A DNA stretch of 64,000 bases from Streptococcus toyakuensis (GCF_024346585.1 NZ_AP024523.1:1001001-1065000), one strand, 5' to 3'. Numbered from the stretch's first letter, positions 19,172 through 27,157 are shown. A program made the numbers and translations. Notes: generated by a model not told the origin, from the sequence alone.

Positions 19172-19212
19172 AAGGAAATCCCTTATTCCAATGGGGTTTT
19201 CTTTTTTATTTT
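19172..19212 (+). terminator. Intrinsic terminator after the MATE gene
   Basis: GAAATCCC pairs with GGGGTTTTC across TTATTCCAAT, followed by TTTTTTATTTT. The stem has one bulge. Confidence 0.75.
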
Positions 19213-19234
19213 GTGAAATTTTCTTTAGAAAAAC

Positions 19235-19264
19235 TTTGACAGTATTTGTCAAAAACGGTAAAAT
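19235..19264 (+). promoter_or_regulatory. Promoter of the aco/pdh operon with an overlapping inverted repeat
   Basis: TTGACA (19236-19241) and TAAAAT (19259-19264) are 17 bases apart. The -35 forms one arm of a perfect inverted repeat TTTGACA-GTATT-TGTCAAA (19235-19253), so a repressor binding there would block the promoter. The regulator is unknown. Confidence 0.75.
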
Positions 19265-19298
19265 AGTAAGGTAAGAAGAAACTTAGAAAGGCAAGAAG

Positions 19299-20267
19299 AT
19301 GTCAATTTTAGATAAAAATCTTTTGCTAGAGATGTTACGTAAGATGGAAGAAATCCGTCGTATTGACTTAAAAATTGCGCAATTAGTAAAGAAAGGGAAA
19401 GTGCCAGGAATGACGCACTTTTCTGTTGGAGAAGAGGCAGCTAACGTGGGTGCTATGTTGGCTCTCAACCCAGACGATTTGATCACATCAAACCACCGTG
19501 GTCACGGGCAAGCTATTGCCAAAGGAATTGACCTCAATGGAATGATGGCTGAAATCCTCGGTAAATATACTGGAACCTGTAAAGGTAAAGGTGGATCTAT
19601 GCATATTGCTGACCTTGATGCTGGTAACCTTGGTGCCAATGGTATCGTAGGTGGTGGTATGGGAATCGCTGTCGGTGCGGCCCTCAGTCAACAAATGCAA
19701 AATACTGGTAAAATCGTTGTCTGCTTCTTTGGAGATGGTGCGACCAACGAAGGTGTTTTCCACGAAGCAGTAAATATGGCTTCTATCTGGAACCTGCCAG
19801 TCATTTTCTATTGCATTAACAACGGTTACGGTATCTCTGCGGATATCAAGAAAATGACTAATGTAGAACATATCCATCAACGTAGCGCTGCTTATGGAAT
19901 TCCTGGAATGTTCATCGAAGACGGTAACAATGTCATCGACGTCTATGAAGGATTTAAGAAAGCCGTAGATCATGTTCGCAGTGGTAATGGTCCAGTCTTG
20001 ATTGAAAGTGTCACTTATCGTTGGCTCGGTCACTCATCATCTGACCCTGGTAAATATCGTACGCGTGAAGAAGTGGAGTTGTGGAAACAAAAAGACCCGA
20101 TCGAAAACCTTCGCAAGTACCTCATTGAAAACACTATTGCAAGTGCCGAAGAATTGGAAGAAATCCAAGCGCAAGTCAAGGAAGCAGTAGAAGCTTCTGT
20201 TAAATTTGCGGAAGAAAGTCCATTCCCACCACTTGAATCAGCATTTGAAGATATTTACGCAGACTAA
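19299..20267 (+). CDS. acoA: 2-oxoacid (pyruvate/acetoin) dehydrogenase E1 component, alpha subunit
   Basis: 322 residues. Thiamine-diphosphate-dependent decarboxylase subunit. The TPP motif runs from GDGATNEGVF through HEAVNMASIW to CINNGYG, and the phosphorylation-loop equivalent is YRWLGHSSSDPGKYRTREEV. Forms a heterotetramer with the E1 beta encoded next. The family cannot separate acetoin from pyruvate by sequence alone. In pneumococcus the equivalent locus acts as pyruvate dehydrogenase, and no acoR regulator is present, so pyruvate is more likely. Ribosome-binding site AGAAAGG. Confidence 0.92.
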   Translation: MSILDKNLLLEMLRKMEEIRRIDLKIAQLVKKGKVPGMTHFSVGEEAANVGAMLALNPDDLITSNHRGHGQAIAKGIDLNGMMAEILGKYTGTCKGKGGSMHIADLDAGNLGANGIVGGGMGIAVGAALSQQMQNTGKIVVCFFGDGATNEGVFHEAVNMASIWNLPVIFYCINNGYGISADIKKMTNVEHIHQRSAAYGIPGMFIEDGNNVIDVYEGFKKAVDHVRSGNGPVLIESVTYRWLGHSSSDPGKYRTREEVELWKQKDPIENLRKYLIENTIASAEELEEIQAQVKEAVEASVKFAEESPFPPLESAFEDIYAD

Positions 20268-20282
20268 GGAGAAAGAGATAAA

Positions 20283-21275
20283 ATGGAAACAAAAACAATG
20301 TCCTTCCGTGACACCATTATCCTTGCTATGTCTGAGGAAATGCGTCGCGATGAAAATGTGTTCTTGATGGGAGAAGACGTCGGTGTCTTCGGAGGAGACT
20401 TCGGAACTTCTGTTGGAATGCTTGAAGAATTTGGTCCAGAACGTGTCCGTGACTGTCCGATTTCTGAAGCTGCCATCTCTGGAGCAGCAGCAGGAGCAGC
20501 CATGACAGGCCTTCGTCCAATCGTTGATATGACCTTTATGGACTTCTCGGTCATTGCCATGGACAATATCGTCAACCAAGCTGCTAAAACACGCTATATG
20601 TTTGGTGGTAAGGGACAGGTTCCAATGACTGTTCGATGCGCTGCTGGTAATGGAGTTGGTTCTGCAGCCCAGCACTCGCAATCACTAGAGTCTTGGTTTA
20701 CTCACATTCCTGGTCTTAAGGTTGTGGCACCAGGTACACCTGCGGACATGAAAGGATTGCTTAAGTCTTCTATCCGTGATAATAACCCTGTTATCATTCT
20801 TGAGTACAAGTCAGAATTTAACCAAAAAGGGGAAGTACCAGTTGATCCAGACTATACGATTCCACTTGGAGTTGGGGAAATCAAACGTGAAGGTACGGAT
20901 GTAACAGTTGTTACTTATGGAAAAATGCTTCGCCGTGTGGTTCAAGCAGCTGAAGAATTAGCAGAAGAAGGAATTTCTGTTGAGATTGTTGACCCACGCA
21001 CCCTTGTTCCGCTTGATAAGGAGATTATCATTAACTCAGTTAAGAAGACTGGTAAAGTTGTTCTGGTTAACGATGCCCATAAAACAAGCGGCTATATCGG
21101 AGAGATTTCAGCTATTATTTCAGAATCGGAAGCATTTGACTATCTAGATGCACCAATCCGTCGTTGCGCAGGAGAAGATGTGCCAATGCCTTATGCACAA
21201 AACCTAGAAAATGCAATGATTCCAACCGTTGAAAGCATCAAAGATGCCATCCGTAAAACATATAATAAAGAATAG
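20283..21275 (+). CDS. acoB: 2-oxoacid dehydrogenase E1 component, beta subunit
   Basis: 330 residues. Transketolase pyrimidine-binding domain (GEDVGVFGGDFGTS, then RVRDCPISEAAISG) and C-terminal transketolase domain (VEIVDPRTLVPLD, then VLVNDAHKTSGYIGEI). Pairs with the alpha subunit to form E1. It lies fifteen bases after acoA. A 448-base tract of structured repeats separates it from the E2 gene, which is unusual inside such an operon. Confidence 0.93.
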   Translation: METKTMSFRDTIILAMSEEMRRDENVFLMGEDVGVFGGDFGTSVGMLEEFGPERVRDCPISEAAISGAAAGAAMTGLRPIVDMTFMDFSVIAMDNIVNQAAKTRYMFGGKGQVPMTVRCAAGNGVGSAAQHSQSLESWFTHIPGLKVVAPGTPADMKGLLKSSIRDNNPVIILEYKSEFNQKGEVPVDPDYTIPLGVGEIKREGTDVTVVTYGKMLRRVVQAAEELAEEGISVEIVDPRTLVPLDKEIIINSVKKTGKVVLVNDAHKTSGYIGEISAIISESEAFDYLDAPIRRCAGEDVPMPYAQNLENAMIPTVESIKDAIRKTYNKE

Positions 21276-21277
21276 AA

Positions 21278-21299
21278 TTACATAAATTGAATTATGTAA
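21278..21299. repeat. Inverted motif TTACATAA-N6-TTATGTAA after acoB
   Basis: A perfect 8-bp inverted repeat with a six-base spacer, starting three bases after the acoB stop. The same motif occurs at 27228-27249 (perfect) and 25616-25637 (one mismatch), in each case just after a stop codon. Confidence 0.6.
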
Positions 21300-21322
21300 A
21301 ACCTTTGCTGTTTTTAACTTTA

Positions 21323-21494
21323 GTAACTTGAGATACATTTTGTATCCAAATGATTTGAAGAGTTGCGACATGAGTGAGTCGAATCGATAATATTCGACGA
21401 ATGAATTAGTAAGTCTACAAGGTTGACCGCCAAATAGCGGCAACCGTAGTAACTTGAGACGCGTTTCGTGTCCAAGTTACTTGTAGAGTTGAAC
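21323..21494 (-). repeat. Structured repeat element between acoB and acoC (second copy of the lacE-lacG element)
   Basis: Read on the minus strand it has H1 (21472-21458, GACACG-AAA-CGCGTC), H2 (21445-21421, GGUUG/CAACC outer stem, CCGC/GCGG inner stem, one bulged base), H3 (21398-21378, GTCGAAT/ATTCGAC, loop ATTATCG) and then CACTCATGTCGCAA. Order, the 12-base H1-H2 spacing and loop sequences match 251-375, but stem sequences differ with pairing kept. A second H1-like unit follows at 21346-21332. On the plus strand the two H1 units are 126 bases apart and read GTAACTTGA-stem-CCAA. Confidence 0.7.
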
Positions 21495-21496
21495 AC

Positions 21497-21693
21497 GGGC
21501 TAAAAGCTCGGAAAAAAGATAAATCTCCTTGGCTTCATCGAATCCATCGTCGATTTCCTATTTTTCAGTCGCTTTTAACGCCCTTAGTATCATTTAATTG
21601 AATTCGGACGGAGGTCTTCGAAAAAAAGATAGATTTCCTTGTGTTCATCGAACACATCGTCAATCTCCTATTTTTTCATTGCCCTCTTCGTCC
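21497..21693. repeat. Two tandem long stem-loop repeats ahead of acoC
   Basis: Copy 1 (21497-21583) and copy 2 (21606-21693) are 87 and 88 bases. Each folds end to end: GGGC.../...GCCC in copy 1 and GGACG.../...CGTCC in copy 2. Both have A-rich/T-rich inner arms (GAAAAAAGAT with CTATTTTTC) and a small apical hairpin, GGCTTC-ATC-GAATCC in copy 1 and GTGTTC-ATC-GAACAC in copy 2. Stem changes are partly compensatory. The type is not recognised. Confidence 0.65.
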
Positions 21694-21723
21694 TTAATAT
21701 CTTAGTATAGAATTGGAGAGGTC

Positions 21724-22767
21724 ATGGCTGATGACAAGCTAAGAGCGACTCCTGCAGCTAGAAAGTTAGCGGATGATTTAGGGATCAACCTCTACGACGT
21801 TTCTGGCTCAGGTGCAAACGGTCGTGTCCACAAAGAAGACGTGGAAACTTATAAAGACACAAACGTGGTTCGCATTTCGCCACTTGCAAAACGAATTGCC
21901 CTCGAACATAATATTGCTTGGCAGGAAATCCAAGGAACCGGTCATCGTGGTAAAATCATGAAGAAGGATGTTTTGGCCTTGCTTCCTGAAAATATCGAAA
22001 ACGATACCATCAAGTCTCCTGCTCAGATTGAAAAAGTGGAAGAAGTTCCTGATAACGTAACACCATACGGTGAAATCGAGCGTATTCCAATGACACCAAT
22101 GCGTAAGGTTATTGCCCAACGTATGGTTGAATCTTACTTAACTGCGCCAACCTTCACCCTCAACTATGAAGTTGATATGACTGAAATGTTGGCTCTTCGT
22201 AAGAAGGTTCTTGAGCCAATCATGGAAGCAACTGGGAAGAAGACTACTGTAACAGACCTTCTTTCACTTGCAGTTGTTAAGACTCTTATGAAACACCCAT
22301 ACATCAACGCTTCATTGACAGAAGATGGCAAGACCATTATCACTCACAACTATGTCAATCTTGCCATGGCAGTTGGGATGGATAATGGATTGATGACACC
22401 TGTTGTTTACAATGCTGAGAAGATGAGTCTTTCAGAACTGGTTGTAGCCTTCAAGGATGTCATCGGTCGTACCTTGGATGGTAAATTGGCTCCAAGTGAA
22501 CTGCAAAATTCAACCTTCACAATCAGTAATTTGGGAATGTTTGGTGTTCAGTCCTTTGGTCCTATCATTAACCAACCAAACTCAGCTATCCTTGGTGTGA
22601 GTTCGACAATCGAGAAGCCAGTTGTAGTCAATGGTGAAATTGTGATTCGCCCAATCATGAGCCTTGGTTTAACAATTGACCACCGTGTCGTAGATGGTAT
22701 GGCTGGTGCTAAGTTTATGAAAGACTTGAAAGAATTGATTGAAAATCCAATCTCAATGTTGATTTAA
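21724..22767 (+). CDS. acoC: Dihydrolipoamide acetyltransferase E2, without lipoyl domain
   Basis: 347 residues. No N-terminal lipoyl domain (no DK-containing lipoylation motif). The protein begins directly with two peripheral subunit-binding domains in tandem, RATPAARKLADDLG...GRVHKEDV (about 6-40) and RISPLAKRIALEHN...GKIMKKDV (about 49-83). A linker follows, then the catalytic domain with FTISNLGMFG and active-site LTIDHRVVDG. The lipoyl group must therefore come from another protein, evidently the E3 encoded next. A pneumococcal homologue has the same length as I recall, so this is not a local truncation. The start is preceded by GGAGAGGTC. Confidence 0.92.
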   Translation: MADDKLRATPAARKLADDLGINLYDVSGSGANGRVHKEDVETYKDTNVVRISPLAKRIALEHNIAWQEIQGTGHRGKIMKKDVLALLPENIENDTIKSPAQIEKVEEVPDNVTPYGEIERIPMTPMRKVIAQRMVESYLTAPTFTLNYEVDMTEMLALRKKVLEPIMEATGKKTTVTDLLSLAVVKTLMKHPYINASLTEDGKTIITHNYVNLAMAVGMDNGLMTPVVYNAEKMSLSELVVAFKDVIGRTLDGKLAPSELQNSTFTISNLGMFGVQSFGPIINQPNSAILGVSSTIEKPVVVNGEIVIRPIMSLGLTIDHRVVDGMAGAKFMKDLKELIENPISMLI

Positions 22768-22812
22768 GTACAAGAGTATTCATTTTTAAGATATAGATAA
22801 AGGAAGGAAGAC

Positions 22813-24516
22813 ATGGCCTTAGAAGTAATTATGCCAAAAGCCGGCGTGGATATGACAGAAGGACAAATCGTCCAATGGAATAAAAAAGTCGGAGAATTTG
22901 TAAAAGAAGGAGAAATCCTTTTGGAAATCATGACTGATAAAGTCAGCATGGAATTGGAAGCCGAAGAAGATGGGTACTTGATTGCTATCCTCAAAGGGGA
23001 CGGTGAAACAGTCCCTGTAACGGAAGTTATCGGTTACCTTGGCGAAGAAGGGGAAAATATCCCAACAGCTGGAGCAGCAGCGCCAGAAGCTAGCCCTGTA
23101 CCTACAGCAAGTGCTTCAAACGATGATGGTAAGAGCGATGATGCTTTTGATATCGTTGTGATTGGTGGAGGTCCTGCTGGTTATGTTGCAGCCATTAAAG
23201 CTGCCCAACTCGGTGGGAAGGTTGCCCTTGTTGAGAAATCTGAACTCGGTGGAACCTGCTTGAACCGTGGATGTATCCCAACTAAAACCTACCTACATAA
23301 CGCTGAAATTATTGAAAATATCGGTCATGCTGCAAATCGTGGTATTGTGATTGAAAATCCTAACTTCACTGTTGATATGGACAAACTCCTTGAAACCAAG
23401 TCTAAGGTAGTCAATACTTTGGTTGGTGGAGTTGCTGGTCTTCTTCGTAGCTACGGAGTTACTGTTCATAAAGGAATTGGTACCATTACTAAAGACAAGA
23501 ACGTCTTGGTAAATGGCTCTGAATTACTTGAAACCAAGAAAATCATCCTTGCTGGTGGTTCAAAAGTCAGCAAGATCAACATCCCTGGTATGGAATCTCC
23601 ACTTGTCATGACCAGCGACGACATCCTTGAAATGAACGAAGTACCAGAAAGTCTTGTTATCATCGGTGGTGGTGTTGTCGGTATCGAGCTCGGTCAGGCC
23701 TTCATGACATTTGGTTCAAAAGTGACTGTTATCGAAATGATGGATCGTATCGTGCCAGCTATGGATTCAGAAGTTTCTAAGAACCTTCGCTTGATCCTTG
23801 AACGTAAAGGAATGACCATCTTGACTGGTACTAAACTGCAAGAAATCATCGAAGAAAATGGTCAACTTCGTATTAAAGTTGAAGGAAAAGACGATATCAT
23901 TGCAAATAAAGCTCTTCTTTCAATCGGTCGTGTGCCAGACCTTGAAGGTATTGGAGAGGTTGAGTTTGAATTGGATCGTGGTCGTATCAAGGTCAACGAA
24001 TACATGGAAACTTCTGTTCCAGGTATCTACGCACCAGGTGATATTAATGGTACTAAGATGTTGGCTCACGCAGCTTTCCGTATGGGTGAAGTTGCCGCTG
24101 AAAATGCCCTTAAAGGAAATCATGCTGTTGCCAAATTGAATTTGACTCCTGCAGCTATCTACACTCTTCCTGAAGTAGCAGCAGTAGGTTTGACAGAAGA
24201 ACAAGCCCGTGAGAAATACGATGTAGCCATCGGTAAGTTCAACTTTGCTGCTAACGGTCGTGCTATTGCATCGGATGCAGCTCAAGGTTTCGTTAAAGTT
24301 ATTGCGGATAAGAAATACGGAGAAATCCTTGGTGTTCATATCATCGGTCCTGCAGCTGCAGAATTGATCAATGAAGCATCGAGCATTATCGAAATGGAAA
24401 TTACTGTTGAAGAAATGCTGAAGACTATCCACGGACACCCAACCTACTCTGAAGTGATGTACGAAGCATTTGCGGATGTTTTAGGAATGGCCATCCATTC
24501 ACCTAAGAAAAAATAA
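22813..24516 (+). CDS. lpdA: Dihydrolipoamide dehydrogenase E3 with N-terminal lipoyl domain
   Basis: 567 residues. Lipoyl domain at about 1-76 with the lipoylated lysine K43 in EIMTDKVSMELEA. An Ala/Pro/Ser-rich flexible linker follows (about 90-110). The flavin disulfide reductase part has FAD motif VIGGGPAGYVAA, redox cysteines in GGTCLNRGCIPTK, NAD site IIGGGVVGIELG and catalytic HGHPTYSE. It reoxidises dihydrolipoamide and probably also supplies the swinging arm missing from E2. It lies 45 bases after acoC with AAAGGAAGG before the ATG. Confidence 0.95.
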   Translation: MALEVIMPKAGVDMTEGQIVQWNKKVGEFVKEGEILLEIMTDKVSMELEAEEDGYLIAILKGDGETVPVTEVIGYLGEEGENIPTAGAAAPEASPVPTASASNDDGKSDDAFDIVVIGGGPAGYVAAIKAAQLGGKVALVEKSELGGTCLNRGCIPTKTYLHNAEIIENIGHAANRGIVIENPNFTVDMDKLLETKSKVVNTLVGGVAGLLRSYGVTVHKGIGTITKDKNVLVNGSELLETKKIILAGGSKVSKINIPGMESPLVMTSDDILEMNEVPESLVIIGGGVVGIELGQAFMTFGSKVTVIEMMDRIVPAMDSEVSKNLRLILERKGMTILTGTKLQEIIEENGQLRIKVEGKDDIIANKALLSIGRVPDLEGIGEVEFELDRGRIKVNEYMETSVPGIYAPGDINGTKMLAHAAFRMGEVAAENALKGNHAVAKLNLTPAAIYTLPEVAAVGLTEEQAREKYDVAIGKFNFAANGRAIASDAAQGFVKVIADKKYGEILGVHIIGPAAAELINEASSIIEMEITVEEMLKTIHGHPTYSEVMYEAFADVLGMAIHSPKKK

Positions 24517-24530
24517 AAGAAAGATAGATT

Positions 24531-24555
24531 AGACTGGAAAGGTGTTTTCCAGTCT
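24531..24555 (+). other. Perfect stem-loop between lpdA and lplA without a T tract
   Basis: AGACTGGAAA (24531-24540) pairs perfectly with TTTCCAGTCT (24546-24555) around GGTGT. No T run follows, so it is probably not a terminator. It may be a processing or mRNA-stability site in the operon. Confidence 0.5.
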
Positions 24556-24575
24556 CTATCGTATAAAGGGATATC

Positions 24576-25565
24576 ATGAAATACATTATCAATCATTCAA
24601 ACGACACTGCCTTTAATATTGCCTTGGAAGAATACGCCTTTAAACACCTTTTGGATGAGGATCAAATTTTCCTACTTTGGATTAACAAGCCATCTATCAT
24701 TGTTGGTCGTCACCAGAATACCATCGAAGAAATCAACCGTGATTATGTTCGCGAAAATGGCATCGAGGTAGTTCGCCGTATCAGCGGTGGTGGAGCTGTT
24801 TACCACGATTTAAATAACCTCAACTACACGATCATCTCAAAAGAAGATGAAAACAAAGCTTTTGACTTCAAGAGTTTTTCAACTCCAGTTATCAATACTT
24901 TGGCTCAACTTGGGGTTAAAGCTGAGTTCACAGGCCGTAATGACCTTGAGATTGATGGAAAGAAATTCTGTGGCAATGCTCAAGCCTATATCAACGGTCG
25001 TATCATGCACCATGGTTGCTTGCTCTTTGACGTTGATTTGTCAGTCCTAGCAAATGCCCTTAAGGTTTCAAAAGATAAATTTGAATCAAAAGGTGTGAAA
25101 TCGGTTCGTGCTCGTGTAACCAATATTATCAATGAATTACCAGAAAAAATCACAGTCGAAGAATTCCGTGACTTACTCTTGGAATACATGAAAAAAGAGT
25201 ATCCAGAGATGACAGAATACGTTTTTTCTGAGGAAGAACTAGCTGAAATTAACCGTATCAAAGATACTAAGTTTGGAACTTGGGACTGGAACTATGGTAA
25301 ATCACCTGAATTTAACGTCCGTCGTGGAACAAAATTCACTAGTGGTAAGGTGGAAGTCTTTGCTAATGTTCTCGAATCAAAAATCCAAGACATCAAGATT
25401 TACGGTGACTTCTTTGGTATTGAAGATGTTGCTGCAGTAGAAGATGTCCTTCGTGGGGTGAAATACGAACGCGAAGATGTCCTTAAGGCGTTAGAAACCA
25501 TTGATATCACACGCTATTTCGCTGGTATTAGCCGTGAAGAAATCGCTGAAGCGGTAGTTGGATAA
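24576..25565 (+). CDS. lplA: Lipoate-protein ligase A
   Basis: 329 residues. Attaches lipoate to acceptor lysines through lipoyl-AMP. Conserved segments are VGRHQNTIEEIN, VVRRISGGGAVYHD, GRNDLEIDGKKFCGNAQ and the C-terminal accessory domain (GKSPEFNVRRGTKF). Last gene of the 2-oxoacid dehydrogenase operon, so its likely target is the lipoyl domain fused to E3. Followed by a terminator. Confidence 0.95.
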   Translation: MKYIINHSNDTAFNIALEEYAFKHLLDEDQIFLLWINKPSIIVGRHQNTIEEINRDYVRENGIEVVRRISGGGAVYHDLNNLNYTIISKEDENKAFDFKSFSTPVINTLAQLGVKAEFTGRNDLEIDGKKFCGNAQAYINGRIMHHGCLLFDVDLSVLANALKVSKDKFESKGVKSVRARVTNIINELPEKITVEEFRDLLLEYMKKEYPEMTEYVFSEEELAEINRIKDTKFGTWDWNYGKSPEFNVRRGTKFTSGKVEVFANVLESKIQDIKIYGDFFGIEDVAAVEDVLRGVKYEREDVLKALETIDITRYFAGISREEIAEAVVG

Positions 25566-25570
25566 ATCAA

Positions 25571-25604
25571 AAAGAAGTTGGTTGTAGGACCAGCTTCTTT
25601 TTTA
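25571..25604 (+). terminator. Intrinsic terminator after lplA
   Basis: AGAAGTTGGT pairs with ACCAGCTTCT (one G-U) around TGTAGG, then TTTTTT. It ends the aco-lplA transcript, which converges on xerS. Confidence 0.85.
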
Positions 25605-25615
25605 AAAACCATATA

Positions 25616-25637
25616 TTACATAATTTATTTTATGTAT
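25616..25637. repeat. Inverted motif TTACATAA-N6-TTATGTAT after xerS
   Basis: An inverted repeat with one mismatch that ends one base short of the xerS stop codon on the minus strand. It is a member of the motif set also found after acoB and clcA. Confidence 0.5.
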
Positions 25638-25638
25638 T

Positions 25639-26709
25639 TTATAAACTGTCTAGAGCATTCTTTTGTTCATCATTAACGATATGGGTATAGAGGTCAGTGA
25701 CTTGTGTGCTGGCATGTCCTAGCTGGTGACTGACCAAAACTTGCGATTTAGTGGCATCATAGAGCCTGGTTGCTAGGGTATGTCGTAGTTTATGGGGTGT
25801 TACACGGACTTTGAAGTCCTCAGAGTACTTAGCAACCATTTTCTCAACGCTGGAAGCATCGATACGATTAGGAACTCCTCTGTAGAGAGTCAAAAAAAGG
25901 GCTGTATCTGTTTTTTCTGTCTTATAGCGTTGATTACGAATGGCTAGATAATTCTCTAAATAAGGCTTAGCAAAAGCAGCGACATTGACCGAGTCACGTT
26001 TGCCCCCTTTTCGAGTGACATCGATAACCATCATTTTTAGATTGAGATCTCTTAGATCCAGATTAACAGCTTCAGATAAGCGGACACCAGACGCTAAGAG
26101 AAGGGCAATAATGGCCAAATCACGTTCTTTATTTTTGTTAAAAGATGAGAGAGCACGATTTGAGAGCTGTTGCGGGTACTCTTGGTCGATATAAGTTAGA
26201 AAACCTTCTGTTTCATCACCTAGAAAGAGTTTTTGCTTGATGTTTTCAGCTCTGGCAGCGAGCGTTTCTTTCTTTTTCTTTGTTGAAACTTTCTTCATTA
26301 CATTACGATAAAAATAAGGCTCTCCCTGATCGTTTTCAACCTCCTCGGTCAGATACTTGTAAAGACTAGAAAGTGCTGATAAGGTCCGATTTATAGTGGT
26401 CTGTGAAACTCCTTGTTTGGTTGTATTAGAATTCAGCAAAGGACGTTCACGTAGGTAAAGGATAAAGGATTCCATGTCTTTCTTAGACATATTTTCCAAG
26501 ACAGATAAAGGAATATCAGCCATTTTATCGGCGTTTGAAATACCAGACTCCAAAACCCAGTTAAAAAATCGATCGTATTCCTTGAGGTATTCGTACAGGG
26601 TTGTAAAACTGTAGGGCACAGCCAGCTTAGATTGGTAGTATTCCAGAACATACCAGGGCATGATTTGTTTTAATTTGTCGATTCGTTCTAGTAAAATCTC
26701 ACGTTTCAT
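25639..26709 (-). CDS. xerS: Tyrosine recombinase XerS
   Basis: 356 residues, the length of the single streptococcal chromosome-dimer recombinase. N-terminal SAM-like core-binding domain, then catalytic domain with arginine in [13 protein letters not shown], lysine in [22 protein letters not shown], and the tyrosine in [13 protein letters not shown]. It acts at dif-SL, found 52 bases upstream, with FtsK. This marks the chromosome terminus region. Confidence 0.97.
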   Translation of the reverse strand: MKREILLERIDKLKQIMPWYVLEYYQSKLAVPYSFTTLYEYLKEYDRFFNWVLESGISNADKMADIPLSVLENMSKKDMESFILYLRERPLLNSNTTKQGVSQTTINRTLSALSSLYKYLTEEVENDQGEPYFYRNVMKKVSTKKKKETLAARAENIKQKLFLGDETEGFLTYIDQEYPQQLSNRALSSFNKNKERDLAIIALLLASGVRLSEAVNLDLRDLNLKMMVIDVTRKGGKRDSVNVAAFAKPYLENYLAIRNQRYKTEKTDTALFLTLYRGVPNRIDASSVEKMVAKYSEDFKVRVTPHKLRHTLATRLYDATKSQVLVSHQLGHASTQVTDLYTHIVNDEQKNALDSL

Positions 26710-26761
26710 GTGTTTTCTCCATTAATAAGTCTACTAGTAGTATAGCATAGACTCATATATT

Positions 26762-26792
26762 TTTCAAGAAAATTATAGTTTTTCGGAAAGAA
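26762..26792 (-). other. dif-SL chromosome-dimer resolution site
   Basis: A 31-base stretch upstream of xerS. On the minus strand its core reads TTTCCGAAAAACTATAATTT then TCTTGAAA, matching the streptococcal/lactococcal dif-SL as I remember it except at one end. Location beside xerS is diagnostic. The sequence differs from the classical dif used by XerC/XerD. Confidence 0.9.
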
Positions 26793-26836
26793 ATTATAGA
26801 GTTTTTAAAAAAGACTTAGATAAGTCTTCGGAGTTT

Positions 26837-27028
26837 CTATTGTGAATCATTAGCTAGTGCTTTTTCTAGTTTCCAAATACTAAACCAGAATGAAATAGTC
26901 AACAGAATAAAGAAAATAATAAAGAACTCACCCACTAAACTTCTGTTAATACTACACAACTGAAGAGCTATATAAGGAGCTATGAGATACAAAATACATT
27001 GTATAATTGCTATTGTTTTCTTTTTCAT
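26837..27028 (-). CDS. Small two-helix membrane protein, unknown
   Basis: 63 residues from ATG 27028 (MKKKTIAIIQCILYLIAPYI). An in-frame extension to 27091 would add a basic N-terminus, but neither start has a good ribosome-binding site. Two hydrophobic segments (about 5-26 and 33-50) are followed by a charged tail EKALANDSQ. Its location between dif-SL and clcA, AT-rich and poorly supported by translation signals, leaves open that it is not expressed. No family recognised. Confidence 0.45.
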   Translation of the reverse strand: MKKKTIAIIQCILYLIAPYIALQLCSINRSLVGEFFIIFFILLTISFWFSIWKLEKALANDSQ

Positions 27029-27157
27029 GATTTTAATCTTACTGTACAGATTTGATACAGTAAACTCCTTTCTATCTTTATGCATTATCATTTCTAACTT
27101 AATTATAATCTTATTTTTACCAAAGTTCAGTTACTTGTACGTGAGATATCTTGTAAG

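Noticed and set aside
19209..19224. Rex-like half site TTGTGAAATTTT upstream of acoA
   Set aside because: The second half (TTCACAA) is missing, so it does not meet the Rex site pattern.
19488..20681. Antisense frames across acoA and acoB
   Set aside because: They are shadows of conserved E1 genes, histidine/serine-rich and with no homologous pattern.
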